Position numbers and translations under genes: made by a program | From: Parapristionchus giblindavisi | Lineage: Eukaryota > Nematoda > Chromadorea > Rhabditida > Diplogasteridae | Direction of reading: 5' to 3' | Length of the DNA stretch: 64,000 bases | Assembly: GCA_943737045.1 (NCBI GenBank) | Contig: CALSFV010000418.1 | Span: 116,189-180,188, forward strand | Notes under the pieces: generated by a model | Database searches by the model: none | Seen by the model: only the letters and a program-made list of their open reading frames with translations | Told to the model about the DNA's origin: nothing | Part shown: piece after piece, positions 11,576-23,121 of the stretch | Position numbering within the stretch: the first letter of the stretch is position 1 | Layout: every line of letters begins with the position of its first letter

Positions 11576-12636
11576 AAGCTTTTGTCGATTTTTTAAAGAA
11601 ATTGATAAATCCATCCCTTTCATTATCAAAAATGACATAACATTTCTATTAACTGGGACACTGTATCTGAACAATTCTAGCTATTCAAACGAGGAAACGA
11701 TAGGGAAAAGAGGGTTGATTGAACATTATCCGAATTGAAACTAATCAATTTCGATTGAAAAATAAACCGAGCTAAAGACAAAATAAAGTCGATACAATTC
11801 GTGTAAAATGACTATTAAATCAATTCAAAATACCATCAGACTTGATATAGATTGTGACGGAGATAAAAGTAAAGAAAAGTTCAATATCCGCATTTCAAGT
11901 TGGCTTCGTAATAAAGATAATATGGCTATTTAAAATTTGTGAGCGGTTGCGACGCATATGCAGCTCTGGTTCAGGATTTCGCTCGCACAGCGCTGAAGAG
12001 GAAGTGGCTCTGCCCCGCGAATGTTGAGGGCTTGAAGTGGAGCCGATTCGTGATCGAGTCACAGGAGAGAAGGCAGACAACCGACAAAAAAAAACGAAAA
12101 GCCGGAACGAAAACTTCCTAAAGTTCCTAAACAAAGCCTGGTAGGAATGCACAACAGAGCTCTCGACCTTACGAACTCTTGATAAATCTGTTTGAAATGA
12201 ATGAAAAATGAGATCATCCATTTAGTGAATAAAAGATTGCTGTTGCCACCATGCTGTTTGAATAAGAATAGTTTAATCAAACGATGAACAGATCAAGTTA
12301 ATATTTCTGTTTCTATATTCTTATCCAAGCAGATACAATGTCTATGTATATCTAATTCTCTCTCTTAGTGTGGCCGAGGTCACGGTATGTAGCATGCTAC
12401 GTACCTTGTGGCAAGACGCCCTATTCATAACTGTGCGCATATGCTTACATCGCTTGGTCTCTCTATCCTTAGAATGTTGACCATTTCACTTAAGTAATCT
12501 ATCCCTTTCGTTTGTTTTTATCTGTAGTAATTCTTGTCATATTTCCCATGCAAAGAGACATAGCGTTATTGTGATTCAAATCTGTTCAAATTGTAAATGA
12601 TCTGATACTTTTATAATATTTTCCAAATTCAGTTGA
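11576..12636. other. Cassette flank with a decayed LINE fragment
   Basis: 11,700-11,920 and 12,310-12,636 match the flank before X1. Between them, 11,936-12,120 is a short plus-strand remnant of reverse-transcriptase C-terminal sequence (QDFARTALKRKW). It matches VQDFVRTALKRKW in the LINE at 24.5 kb. No intact gene is present. Confidence 0.65.
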
Positions 12637-14581
12637 ATGATGAATTTCGTTGAGCGTAAAGAATATACAATCAATTGTGTAGGAAACTTCTATCAAATAT
12701 CTCAAGGTACAAACATATTAAAAATAGAGAGGGGCGAGTAATTGTTATTTTTGTAATAATTCTAATTTTTGAAATTATTTTCAGATGAATTTTTTCACCA
12801 TTGTCCTTTCGAAAATTTAACCCTAACATTCATGAATGGGTACGTCTTTTCAAATTTTATGCAAATGAATTTAAAATTTTAGAAAGAGAAACGATAGCTT
12901 AGTATTTGCAAGTAAAGAAGTATACGGAGTTGTCGGCAGTAGTCTCATCTTCGAAACAGTTACTGATAGTGACATATGGACTATAAATAAATATTTGAAG
13001 TTCGCTTTCAATGATTCCGTAAGTATATATCCGAATTGTATTACAATTCTTGATATAACTAATTTTTTTCAGAGTGTAAGTGGAATAAGAAGAGTTATTT
13101 TAGCGGATGGTTCTTCTTGTAGTTTGATTGATAGAGAAGAACATAGGAATGCATCGTTTGCTATTAAAAATGGAGATTTCCGATGTGACGAAATTGAATT
13201 TACACCAATTAAAGAACATTTAAAATTTCGAATCGTTCACGTGGTTGGGTCAGTTTTCTAGTTTCATGATCTTTTAAAGTATCATCAACATATCAACCGT
13301 AAAATATCCAGTAACGACGCTTGCAGTCGTCTAGTTTGCTATCAAAACTTATGGATATTTACATGGTGGGGATTAATTATTGTAACACATTATTATGGTG
13401 GCATACAATGGGTTTGTGTGGTTACGGCTTGCTCATTTGCTTATATTTTCATTATTATTAGTTTTTTTTCGTCCATTATTTAAGTTACAAGTCTATCGGA
13501 TCATTTTGAGCCTAAATATGAAATCCACAGTGGATTATTACCATGCGAGGGCGTGGCATGGGCGCAACCGACATATCGTGAGCTGTTGGCGTTCCAAGAC
13601 AGAAGGTCTTCCGGAGGCTCGCGAGGCAGAGGGATACTGGGGACATACTGGGGAGATATTGTTTCGCAGCGCAATCTAATGTAATCGAGTGCCCGTAATT
13701 TTCACGCCCCTGTATTCTTTTCTGCCTTTGTTCGGTCGAAATGTAACTCGCGCAAAATAAAGTTCGCAGCCGAGGGTTCTTCAAAAAATAATTCGCAAAA
13801 AAGATGATGTTTTCGCAATATCAGTATTCGGCAAAACTATATTTCTAAAACTATATTTGTTTACGAAAAGCTGTGATTGAAATCACTTGAGCTTCGCAAA
13901 TATTTTACAAATATTTAAACGTCAACTTAATAACTTATGGGAACACATTGATTTCAAGGAGCATCGTATACTGTATCTTCGATGATGGTCTTACTTCCAC
14001 TATTCGACGATATCCGCCAGAATCAAAAGAATATATAGAGAAGAAAGGGTTACCTAATGTAACAATAAGTTATATGGTTGGTTGAGTAATTTGACTTTTA
14101 CAGATAAACAAGCGATCAGTGATGTTCAACAACTGGATATTTTACGTGTCTTATATAAACGAATTAGTTGCAGTGAATATGAATGATCTGACATGGGAAA
14201 TTATGAAGACAGAGTTAGTTTTGTTTTAAAAAGTATAAAATAAAGTTGTATTATAGCTTGATAAATAACTCCTCAATTGCTGGAATAGATGAAAATGGAA
14301 TTGTAAATATAAGCAATTCGGATAATTCGAATAACGCGAGGTGTACCCTCCTCATGTCTGCTCAACTTCCTAATAAGTATATGGTACGGTTCCCCATTTT
14401 TCTCTCTCGTGCGTACCAGAGAGACAATCAGAATCGAATACCCAATATGCTTGAATTTGATACCTTACTAGGGAATGATCTGGACTCACATTTCCCGATC
14501 TCCTCTAAAAGTGAAGGGTATAGTAAATCGAACGCGCTGATTTCGAATCCGTTTACAAAAGCTGCTATTTCGGTAGACTAG
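12637..14581 (+). CDS. X-family gene copy X2, unrecognised beta-rich protein
   Basis: Seven in-phase exons: 12,637-12,706, 12,785-12,839, 12,883-13,018, 13,073-13,248, 13,959-14,058, 14,104-14,213 and 14,257-14,383. Reading through the last donor gives a stop at 14,579-14,581. A spliced coiled-coil exon like the one in X3 was not found. The product of about 320 residues has no signal peptide or membrane segment. Repeated short blocks (FYQISQ, WTI, GIRRV, WEI) suggest beta-sandwich modules. It resembles no family I know; a MATH-like fold was considered but key residues do not fit. The acceptor four bases before the first ATG suggests trans-splicing. It sits upstream of R3 in the same orientation. 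Confidence 0.6.
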
Positions 14582-14587
14582 AGAAGT

Positions 14588-14880
14588 TACAGGTTATAGG
14601 ACATTTTTTCCACGTGATTTTGCCGCTAACAGGCACATTTTCCAGGCGCGATAAAGGCAGCGGTAGTCGATTTGGGAAAGGCGATGGGTTGGGAACTAGG
14701 TACACTGGTTCGACTCTTCTACGTTGGATCTTTTTTACCTCTCTCATTATCAATGGCCTCTTCATTGCGCACACTATTTCTCTGTTCTCTAACAACGAGA
14801 GAGCGTAGACTGTTGAAGAAGCCTTTGACAAAGGTTTCGGTCCCTTTAACAACCTTCTCCGGTTGTGCATTGTAATATTA
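14588..14880. mobile_element. Region with a MITE of the AACGAGAGAGCG family
   Basis: About 14,735-14,858 matches the elements at 17,091-17,207 and 23,408-23,530. They share the core ATTTCTCTG...AACGAGAGAGCGT and termini with CCTTTGACAAAGGTTTC. The left part (14,588-14,730) holds no recognisable feature. Confidence 0.65.
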
Positions 14881-15163
14881 TAGTAAGTAGCGCGCAAAAG
14901 TAACTTACTTTATACTTACTTTTTCACTATATTCTCATGAAATAGCAAAACAGTAACAAAAAAGTACGCAAAAAATAATGTAATTTTTCGAGCTACTTTA
15001 TATAATATTTCAATGAAAACCGGAGTTTAACTTTTTTGGGATGCCTATTTAGCAGATTTTGAAAACGGTTTTGTAATCATATACCCACTTCTTTTCGTGT
15101 AGATCGGGAGATGTGAATAGCCGTCATTCCCTTATTAGTTATTGCATTTGTTGTACCGTGAAA

Positions 15164-17967
15164 ATGGGTAAGGTTCATGATCCAAAGTGTTTTTTTCTGT
15201 GATTATACCTCGTCATTCTCACCAACTACCATTTTCATAGCTGTTTTCGTTAAGGAAAATACCAATACGGTAATTATAAAAGATCCTTCATATTCCGACT
15301 TTGAAGACTCACTAAACTGTGAAATATGTATGGAACAATTTGGTTAGTTGATCTTTATTCCTTATTCGATTTGTTGCCAATAGAACAAATTATATGCTGA
15401 AAATTAAGTTATAACAATATTCTTGTGCATTTTTTTATTGTTGTAAATTCAAGAATCAAATATTCGAATTCCCCACACTCTTCATTGTGGTCATACATTC
15501 TGCAAAGTTTGCATTGAAGCTGTAAAGAAAAACGATAGGTTCCATTTTATTCATTTACTATTATTTAAAGATGGAGTTTTTTTCGTAATAAGACTGTTCG
15601 GATAGAGTGATAGAGAGATTCATCACACGAATCAAAAGACATATTTATACGACTTTTAAGGCATGCGCAGAATGCTTATCGGATTTGCACACTTGACTCT
15701 CTCAATTTCACATTGTCCCTCACGTCAATTTCCGTACAATATATTGTGCGTATAAAATGTACTTGCATAAGAAAATTAGAGTTAAAGTAATGAAAGAATG
15801 GTTTTAAAGTAGGTTGTGTTAGAAAATAAACTAGAAAAAAAAATTACACCGTGCTCTAAAGAATGGAAGTCGCTCAAAGGCTAGATCTCGCCCCTCCTCT
15901 CGATTGTCTCTCCGCTGCCTCTCACCTAACCCGGCTGACCTTCGCCGCGCGCTATTTGATATATAAAAGAGATCGGCATAGTTTCTGAACTATGCAAAAC
16001 AAGAAAGTCTCTTCTACAAATAAAACAAGTGATTTTTATACGCTCAATAAACAATACTCACCGTGTTAATCGTGGTGGGGATCAGTCACGCAAATTCAAG
16101 GGTCTCTTTTAATGTGAAGGCACACCCCGAACTAATTTTACTCTCCGCATTGGCAACGTTCTCTCGTAGACAAAGAAAGCTCGAGAGTGTGACCAGAGCG
16201 GTGAGTTTAAACTTGGAGTGTGCCCTTAAAAATAAAATTGTAACTCAAACTCAACCATGTTTTGGTACAAAAGTGATCAAGTAATTGCAGCGTATGCAAC
16301 ATCTATTCATTCTTCGAATATTTGATTTCACGTTTTTCTCTTTCAATGCATTCGTCCCATAGGTAAGAAATGATAAATATTATTATTGTTAACTGTTAAA
16401 CAAATGTGTTATAGCTATCCTTGCCCCATTTGTCGAAGAGAGAATAAAACTACTGATGGACATTATTTCGTAATAAATCGACTTGCACTCAGTTAGTTTA
16501 AAGTGAGACAGGCGTAACTTAAAAAAAAAACTATGATGCAGAATTGGCTGAACAAAAACCGAATACCAAAGAAGAAAAGACCACTTGTTTTCACTGTAAA
16601 GAGGTATTTGTAGTTACTTTTCCTTATTTTTTTCTAATTTTCATTCTTTTCTTTGAATCAGTTCAGTAATGTATAATCAATCGAGATGAAATTTCAGAGC
16701 GTTCAAGCCTCTCAAATAAGAATTTGTACTGACTTAAATTGTATTGAGGTAATTGCATAATCTATTCGCATTCGCTTTATTTTCTTATTAAATTATGTGG
16801 ATATTTTCGTTTTTATTTGTGTTATCGGAGTTTTTTTTTTCTTTTAATTTATATTTTTTGGCGTTTTTCAGTACAATAAGCCGATTCGTGTTTGTATTTT
16901 TTTATTTTTAATTATATAATAAAGATTTTTTGGCGGTTATTTAATGGATATGCTACTGGAATATTTTCTTATAATTTATATTGTCGAATTTTTCAGTACA
17001 ATAAGCGGATTTGTGGTAGCTGTTCCTATGAAGATCCTCATATCGGTCATACAACAGTTCGATATATTCCGAAGGTTTGTCTTCTTATTTAAAGGGAGTG
17101 TGACCTCACTCAACAGTCTCTTCATTGCGTACACTATTTCTCTGCTCTCTAACAACGAGAGAGCGTAGAGTGTTGAAGAGACCATTGACAAAGGTATCAG
17201 CTCCTTTAAAAAATAAGAATATATATAAGAAGATATTTGCGGATGTAAAGATATGGAGAGAAAACAAACTATCCTACATTAATTAAATTAATTTATTGAT
17301 TAGATTATAATTCAGGTTCGTATTGAATCACAAGAATATGTTAGAATTAAGAAAGAAGAAATGGAATCGAAAAAGGAAGAAATACTATCGAAATATCAAG
17401 TATTGATTGAATTACAAAAAGAACTTGAAAAGGTAAGACTATCACGGGTGCTTCCAATTAGTTGAACAATTAGTTGAATTGTATATTCTCAACTTTTTTC
17501 GATAGAAAACTTCTCTAAATCTCTAAAATCCCATACGCTCTTATGTGCTTTCGAACATTTGACACAAAGTAAGATCAAAAGTTGGCAAATTGAACTCAAC
17601 GCATATTACTATACTTACTCGCATAATGCTAAAGAATTGTTCAGAAACTACCGGATATCCATCTCCGCGAACAAATTTCTGCCGCCGCTGATGTTATATT
17701 CACACAGGAGGTACTTTAGTGAAATAATTATTATATTTGAAAAAAAAACTGTTTTAGGAAGCTAATGAATTGAGATCTACGGTAAATGAGTTCAGTGACA
17801 CATTTATTCAATCTGCGAATATCATCATAGAATCTATCGACACTGCAATTAGACTAATTCGAGTGAGTGAAATTGACACTTAACTTTTTATTGGCGAAAG
17901 TAGCAATTGCATCATTTTTGAAATTAAAATGAAGCAATATTTTCAGGAACAGTTATCCACATTTTGA
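15164..17967 (+). CDS. RING/B-box/coiled-coil protein R3, complete (255 aa), TRIM-like E3 ligase candidate
   Basis: The exons are 15,164-15,167, 15,241-15,342, 15,454-15,538, 16,415-16,491, 16,542-16,603, 16,698-16,748, 16,997-17,074, 17,316-17,432, 17,645-17,710, 17,758-17,862 and 17,947-17,967. Their sum is 768 nt, exactly 256 codons with the stop. The first coding exon is only ATGG; spliced to CTGTT it gives Met-Ala-Val. RING ligands: CEIC (residues about 29-32), HCGHTFC and CPIC. B-box-like ligands: CFHC, C-x4-C, CGSC, HIGH (about 102-155). The coiled coil runs from about 160 to the end. By family knowledge, RING proteins of this build transfer ubiquitin and oligomerise through the coil. 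There is no C-terminal SPRY, NHL or MATH domain, and the target is unknown. Confidence 0.85.
16107..16230. mobile_element. MITE, TTAA-flanked AGCTAATTT family (copy 2)
   Basis: Intronic in R3, bounded by TTAA on each side, with a hairpin centre around GTAGACAAAGAAAGC. It is orthologous in position to 8,062-8,174 in R2. Confidence 0.8.
16861..16996. repeat. Local duplication of an intron end and exon start in R3
   Basis: The sequence ttcagTACAATAAGCCGATT at about 16,869 repeats the acceptor and first bases of the true B-box exon at 16,997. The first version runs into AT-rich sequence and loses the Cys codons, so it is a dead duplicate left in the intron. Confidence 0.7.
17091..17207. mobile_element. 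MITE, AACGAGAGAGCG family, in R3 intron
   Basis: Imperfect palindrome with AAAGGGAG at one end and CTCCTTTAA at the other; the core is shared with 14,735 and 23,408. It is absent from the same intron of R1 and R2. Confidence 0.75.
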
Positions 17968-18390
17968 GGCCAAGCATCTTGTAATATTTGATTATGTCAT
18001 TTATTCTTTTTGAATACTTTTCTACATTCGCCCTTCTTTCATATTTTCATCATTGTTTCTTATGATTTTTATTTATTAATCGATCCGTTCCATTAATTAC
18101 ATTAAACATACCTATTTCTACCTGAACCTTAAATTTTTTAAATTTTGAATTTCACAAACTCTAAATAAACTGTAAATTCTAACTATACATGGAAAAATCG
18201 CTACCTCGATAATGTGTCGAATTCCTTTATTTATGTTATACGAAATATTTCGTACATTATTTTTTCTAACATATCCATCATGTTTCTCTATTTCGTTTCT
18301 TTCGTTGGAAAAGCTACCATTACTGAGGCTCAATGGGATTTAATAGTATGTAGAAATTCCGTTAAACCAAATTTTTACTAAGATTGGGTA

Positions 18391-18690
18391 TTATAGAATT
18401 AAAACTATCCGAACAATTCAAATTCCGCTCTTTGCCGCGCAATACTCTGACTCCGCTCACTTTTTCGCACGATATTCCATTTTCGCTTAGTTTGTTGAAT
18501 TTTATGTAATTCTCTCGTCATTTTATTAGGCTTTCAGCAAAATAAAATTACATGCACTTAAACAACGTTCGGAAAAACCTCTCGAAATTTGGCGAAAATT
18601 TTGGAGTGCGTTTTTCTCAACGGTGGAGAAGTTTACTAACAATCAGTTCGGCATTTGCGTGGTGTATGAAAAACATTTGTAATTCTATAA
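18391..18690. mobile_element. MITE, TTATAGAATTA family (copy 2)
   Basis: 300 bp flanked by TA, at the same flank position as the copy after R2, so it was inserted before R2 and R3 separated. The right flank switches abruptly to the tctgacccaccg repeat, which marks the end of the duplicated cassette. Confidence 0.88.
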
Positions 18691-19074
18691 TATCTGACCC
18701 ACCGAACCAGGTTACGGTAGATTACTGTAGTTTACAATAGCTGAAAGTGATTTCGTACAAGTAGTGGCTGGGCGCTACTTCCTTTTATCCGCCGCCCCAC
18801 CCCCTCTTGTCTAGGCCCCGCCCCCTTGGCCTGTCGTGGTCGACAGACCAAGGAAGAGGTCCTCCAGCCGGCACAAAGGCGCAGCGACTTCTCCAAAAGA
18901 ATGGAGAAGTCCGGAGGAGGGTCGGGCTTGCGCATTGAAAGCCCTCCCCTATGAGTGTCAATCACTCCCAAAATTTCCCCCGAAGAGGAGAGTTCAACTC
19001 AGAGAGGAACTCGGAATGAATCTAGCCCCGCCCACAACGCCGCGCGTGAACGCTCTGATTGGTCGATGCCTCTA

Positions 19075-19282
19075 CTCTGGTATTTTGCCACTTAAAGTCT
19101 ACTTAAACTTTCCCACTTTAAGTAGACTTTAAGTAAACTTAAAGTGAGACGTAAGTCTACTTAAAGTGGTGTGGTATACTGTAATGCATTTCGTCAAATG
19201 TTCTTTCACTTAAAGTTTACTTAAAGTCTACTTAAAGTCTGTGACGTAGTTTAAGTAGACTTTAAGTGGCAAAATACCAGAG
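19075..19282. mobile_element. MITE, CTCTGGTATTT family, variant body
   Basis: The ends are CTCTGG and CCAGAG between TA dinucleotides. The body is built of repeated ACTTAAAGTCTACTTAAAGT segments instead of the ACTAGTAGTTTACT segments of other copies. It keeps the shared core TAATGCATTTCGTCAAATG. Confidence 0.85.
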
Positions 19283-20146
19283 TACTCTTTGCTGTCTGTG
19301 TCTCTCATCTCTGCCATTATCACCAATCGATAGTATATTTCTATGATTTCAGTCGTTTTCTTCATCTCTTTTGTCGATTAATGACTGTATTGATTGAGTG
19401 ATTAAGTTAAAGATAGAGTAAGACTAAACTATATGGAAATCTTATTCTAGGATCAAGTCAGCAGCATATTCCAGTAAAATGCATAGCAGATATTGACGGG
19501 GAAATTAACGGAGAACGTTAAATTCGAATATAGTGGGTTTTACTTGCCAGCGAGTTCGTCCGTTCTAGAGATTGAGAGAGGACACCGGACGAGGAGGACT
19601 CATATGTTAGAAGGGACATGATGAAATAGGATTGAGAAGACAACAGACACATCCTAGAGAACAGAAGAAGGGCCGGGATGAGCTAGGGTAGAGGAGTTAA
19701 ACGTAGATACAGATAAAAGAGGGGGAGTCTGATTCTTCTAATTCAAAACATGTCTGCGTATGATTCTTCAGTCAGTAAGGTAGACTTGTTAGTCTACTTC
19801 AAGCTAGACGTAAGTCTACTTCACGTTTTGTATAAAATGTAATGCATTTAGTCATGTGCTCTTTCACTTGAAATTGACTTAAATTAAATTTTAAGTCAGC
19901 GACATATTATATGTTGAAATACCAGGGGAAAAGAGAGACGAGTGATCTTTGATGGATACGAGGCACACTCGGAATCATAGAAAATCACAAGATAATTCAT
20001 GACAACTATTCCTGTATCATTAACTATTGTTATGAAGTTTAATTATCGTGTTTCTGAGCTTTCGCATATCATTTCATCATTATGATCACACACTCCCTTC
20101 CAGACAACCCGGCGAGACGAGAGAGTGTTGAAAGGTGAGAGGGTGC

Positions 20147-20149
<3 letters not shown>

Positions 20150-20193
<44 letters not shown>
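20150..20193. repeat. (GA)n microsatellite
   Basis: About 21 perfect AG repeats. A predicted Ser/Leu-rich frame across it is an artefact of the repeat. Confidence 0.95.
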
Positions 20194-20196
<3 letters not shown>

Positions 20197-20239
20197 CGAG
20201 GGGCGGAGCTTAAAGTGCAAGGGGCGGGGCGGCGGATAT

Positions 20240-20810
20240 TCGGAAGTAGATCCAGTGGCTGTTCCGACAATTTTTAGTGAAATCTGACCCACCGCACTTG
20301 ATCTGACCCACCGAACTGGGCTACGGTAGATTACTGTAGTTTACAATGGTCGTAAATGATTTCGCACAAGTAGTGGCTGTTCTGACAATTTTTAGTGAAA
20401 TCTGACCCACCGAACTTGATCTGACCCACCGAACCGGGTTACGGTAGATTACTGTAGTTTACAATAGCTGAAAATGATTTCGTACAAGTAGTAGCTGTTC
20501 TGACAATTTTTAGTGAAATCTGACCCACCGAACTTGATCTGACCCACCGAACTGGGTTACGGTAGATTACTGTAGTTTGCAATAGTCGAAAATGATTTCG
20601 TATAAGTAGTGGCTGTTCTGACAATTTTTAGTGAAATCTGACCCACCGCACTTGATCTGACCCACCGAACCGGGTTACGGTATATTACTGTAGTTTACAA
20701 TAGCTCATAATGATTTCGCAAAAGTAGTGGCTGTTCTGACAATTTTTAGTGAAATCTGACCCACCGAACTTGATCTGACCCCACTGAATTACGGTAGATT
20801 ACGGTAGTGT
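20240..20810. repeat. 118-bp tandem array (about 4.5 copies)
   Basis: The motif TCTGACCCACCG recurs at 20,283, 20,401, 20,519, 20,637 and 20,755, exactly 118 bp apart. A second internal occurrence follows each about 19 bp later. Units contain the segment ttacggtagattactgtagtt. Single diverged pieces lie at 18,691 and 51,517-51,700. Confidence 0.92.
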
Positions 20811-21439
20811 TACTGATGCTGACTACAATGATACCCATCCCAAGTTTCTAGGACCTCTATGAGCCGAGTTATGCCGAAATGTCGGTTTCCGAATTATCTA
20901 GGCCCCGCCCCCTCCACTCTCATTGGTCCTCCAAGACTCCGCCCAGCGTGACATTCGGTACATTTTTGCAACTCAGGTGCACATGGTTCCCGATATGGTA
21001 CCGACTTGTGACCGGTACCGTTCGAATATGCAGCCATAGTCATGACTACCCTGAACTTGAAACGAGTTTGCCACCAATCTGGGCCTGGAGAGGAGTTTTG
21101 AAAAACAGGTCTCCTAGTCCTCTGTTGTAAAAGGTCTCTCCTGAACCCAAATGGGCCAGTCTCTTCGAGACTGGCCTTAATCAATACTATTGCTGAAGGG
21201 GACAGATTTGACGTGAACAAAAAAAAAACTCTTTTCAGGTAAAATTATTTTCGTTCTACATCCTCTGACTTGCTGTTTCATTTGTTGGTGTATGATAAAT
21301 TAATTTTTTCAACAACCTTAATTCGATAATGCATGATTTCAACATTTGCAATACATTTTCTTATAAAATGCATGTTATTATTATATAAAACAATCTTCCG
21401 ATATTTTATTGCGAATATGGAGGAGGAGCCTCTATTTAT
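20811..21439. other. Intergenic stretch, no gene recognised
   Basis: It contains a GC-rich block near 20,900 (aggccccgccccc), also seen near 18,820, then ordinary AT-rich sequence up to the 3' end of the Pro/Tyr-tail gene. Confidence 0.5.
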
Positions 21440-22212
21440 TTATTGGTGTTGAGGGGGGTATTGAGGGGTAGCCGCGTAAGGAGCTGGAGGAGGAGGAGGA
21501 TAGGCGGCCGGTGGAGGATACGCTCCATATGGCTGCTGCTGGACAACAACGGCATTAGGCTGAAAATGAAAATATCTTTGATTATTATTATGAGGCATTT
21601 TTATTTTTTTAAAATTAAAATAAGTGTTTACTTCTTAAAAGTCACTATTTTAAAAAGTTTGAAGCTTAAAGGGAGAGTAACCTTTGTCAATATACGCGTT
21701 TAACTCGTGGGGACTCTCACCACGACGTTGCCGTGGTGGTAATAATCGTCATATTAAATGACTTTTGCATACTCGAGTATGCAAAAGTTGTCAAATGTCT
21801 TCATATATTCACCCTCATTCAGTCTGATTTTGCATATCATCAAATATTTCCCTAAGATGATTGGTTAAAATTCCAAATACAGGAGATTTGCGCTTCGCGG
21901 TGAGAGTCTGTACAACATGAGGCGCCCTTTTCTATGAAATTTTAGTATTTGACAAAGGTTTCTCTCCCTATAGGAAGTAATAAACTAGGATCAAATATTC
22001 TTTTAAAAGAATAATGAGATTCTGACATCAGCGGCCGAATATTATTAGTATTGTTAGTATTATTATTATTGTTATTATTATTATAAAGATTCTGACTTCA
22101 GATGCCCTGACACAACACCGGATGCACAAGATTATCCCCACTATACCGCAGATGAGTGAGATAATTCCGCCAACGATAGCGGCAATTATCCCTCCTCGAT
22201 AGGGACGATATT
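21440..22212 (-). CDS. Small membrane protein with Pro/Tyr-rich tail, copy 1 (partial model)
   Basis: Two exons are clear. 22,097-22,212 encodes a membrane segment (IIAAIVGGIISLICGIVGII) followed by a Cys-rich juxtamembrane motif (CIRCC). 21,440-21,559 encodes a 39-residue cytoplasmic tail rich in PPP, PY and AYPPP motifs, ending at TAA. The donor is GTCAGA, an unusual but phase-correct site conserved in copy 2. Such PY-type tails in single-pass proteins often bind WW domains (Shisa-like proteins are an example), but no family assignment is justified. The N-terminal ectodomain exon was not found with confidence. The intron holds a palindromic element (21,668-21,977). Confidence 0.65.
21668..21977. 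mobile_element. Intronic element with CCTTTGTCAA termini (copy 1)
   Basis: The ends read GTAACCTTTGTCAATATACG and TTTGACAAAGGTTTC. The centre has a hairpin (CACCACGACGTTGCCGTGGTGG). A homologous shorter version lies in the same intron of copy 2 (26,180-26,341), so the insertion predates the gene duplication. Confidence 0.7.
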
Positions 22213-22513
22213 CTGAAATGAAATGAAAGACTTTTCCTGTGGTACGAGAGCGAAAAATTACAAATTCGAATTTTCCATGATAAATGTGATAAATATGTTT
22301 ACATTTGGAAAAGATATAGAAGACCTGGCTGAAGCAGTGGGGACTTAATTATTTTCAAATTTCATGTTATATATTATTTTTGACATTCCTTTTCATAAAA
22401 CACTTCACATTTAAAGTGTGGACAATGGTACGCATCTGACGTATTCCTCCTCAAACGCCCACATCTCATCGATTTGCCGTTGCGACGGGCTTCATTTAAT
22501 ATTTTCTGCTCAT

Positions 22514-22891
22514 CTAACTGATATATCCGTCCCCCAATGCGGACAATTCAATGATTAACAATAGCATTATTACTATGATTATTCCAGTGGTGCATGGTAG
22601 CCGTAGCGCCGCATAACATCCAAAAACACGCTTTTTTCTCAATGAATAATTTCTAAATAATAAAGTTATTATAGCGATCGCTAAGCTAGTTGGAGGGCTA
22701 CAATTCGCCATAGTACCTAAAACATTTTTTGATGACTGAACAGTTTTTTCCAAAATATTTATATTACCACGGCTTTTTGAAACACAAATTCCCGCGTAAT
22801 TCGAATTTACAGCTCGAATTTTTAATATTTCCATTTTGCGGTCACCATAAGCATAGTACGAGATCCAATACATATGGGCTCCTTCCCTCAC
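22514..22891 (-). CDS. Open frame upstream of the membrane protein, possibly its N-terminal exon
   Basis: A 125-codon frame lies on the same strand, 300 bp upstream of the membrane exon. It has two hydrophobic stretches (about residues 68-80 and 103-118) and three Cys. No matching sequence is found at the second copy, and no family is recognised. It may be an exon, an unrelated short gene, or chance. Confidence 0.25.
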   Translation of the reverse strand: MREGAHMYWISYYAYGDRKMEILKIRAVNSNYAGICVSKSRGNINILEKTVQSSKNVLGTMANCSPPTSLAIAIITLLFRNYSLRKKRVFGCYAALRLPCTTGIIIVIMLLLIIELSALGDGYIS

Positions 22892-23121
22892 AACAATTCC
22901 TGAGCAGAGCGGAAGATGCGCTCAGGAATTGAGAAATCATTTTTGCGCAACCGCACGATTGCGGATCTCTACTCTATATCACCTACCGTAAGTGACTTCA
23001 TAAGTGACGGATTGGGATGAGAAAGGAATGAGGAAGGAGAAAATAATGGCGAATGTACGAATCTGTAAATAATCAATCGACACGATTGCACGAATATGTC
23101 AACGTTTTATCCTGAATATTA

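Larger units (their letters stand above)
18691..20239. other. GC-richer repeat region without a supported gene
   Basis: It starts with a fragment of the 118-bp repeat (18,691-18,770), followed by a GC-rich block. Two elements of the CTCTGGTATTT family follow (19,075-19,282 and a degenerate one near 19,750-19,925), and a (GA)n tract lies at 20,150-20,193. Open frames here are shadows of low-complexity sequence. Confidence 0.6.

Noticed and set aside
20043..20292. Ser/Leu-rich minus-strand frames
   Set aside because: They are produced by the (GA)n microsatellite.
20240..20810. CRISPR-like regular repeats
   Set aside because: Repeats are direct 118-bp units without unique spacers, in a eukaryotic setting; this is a tandem satellite.
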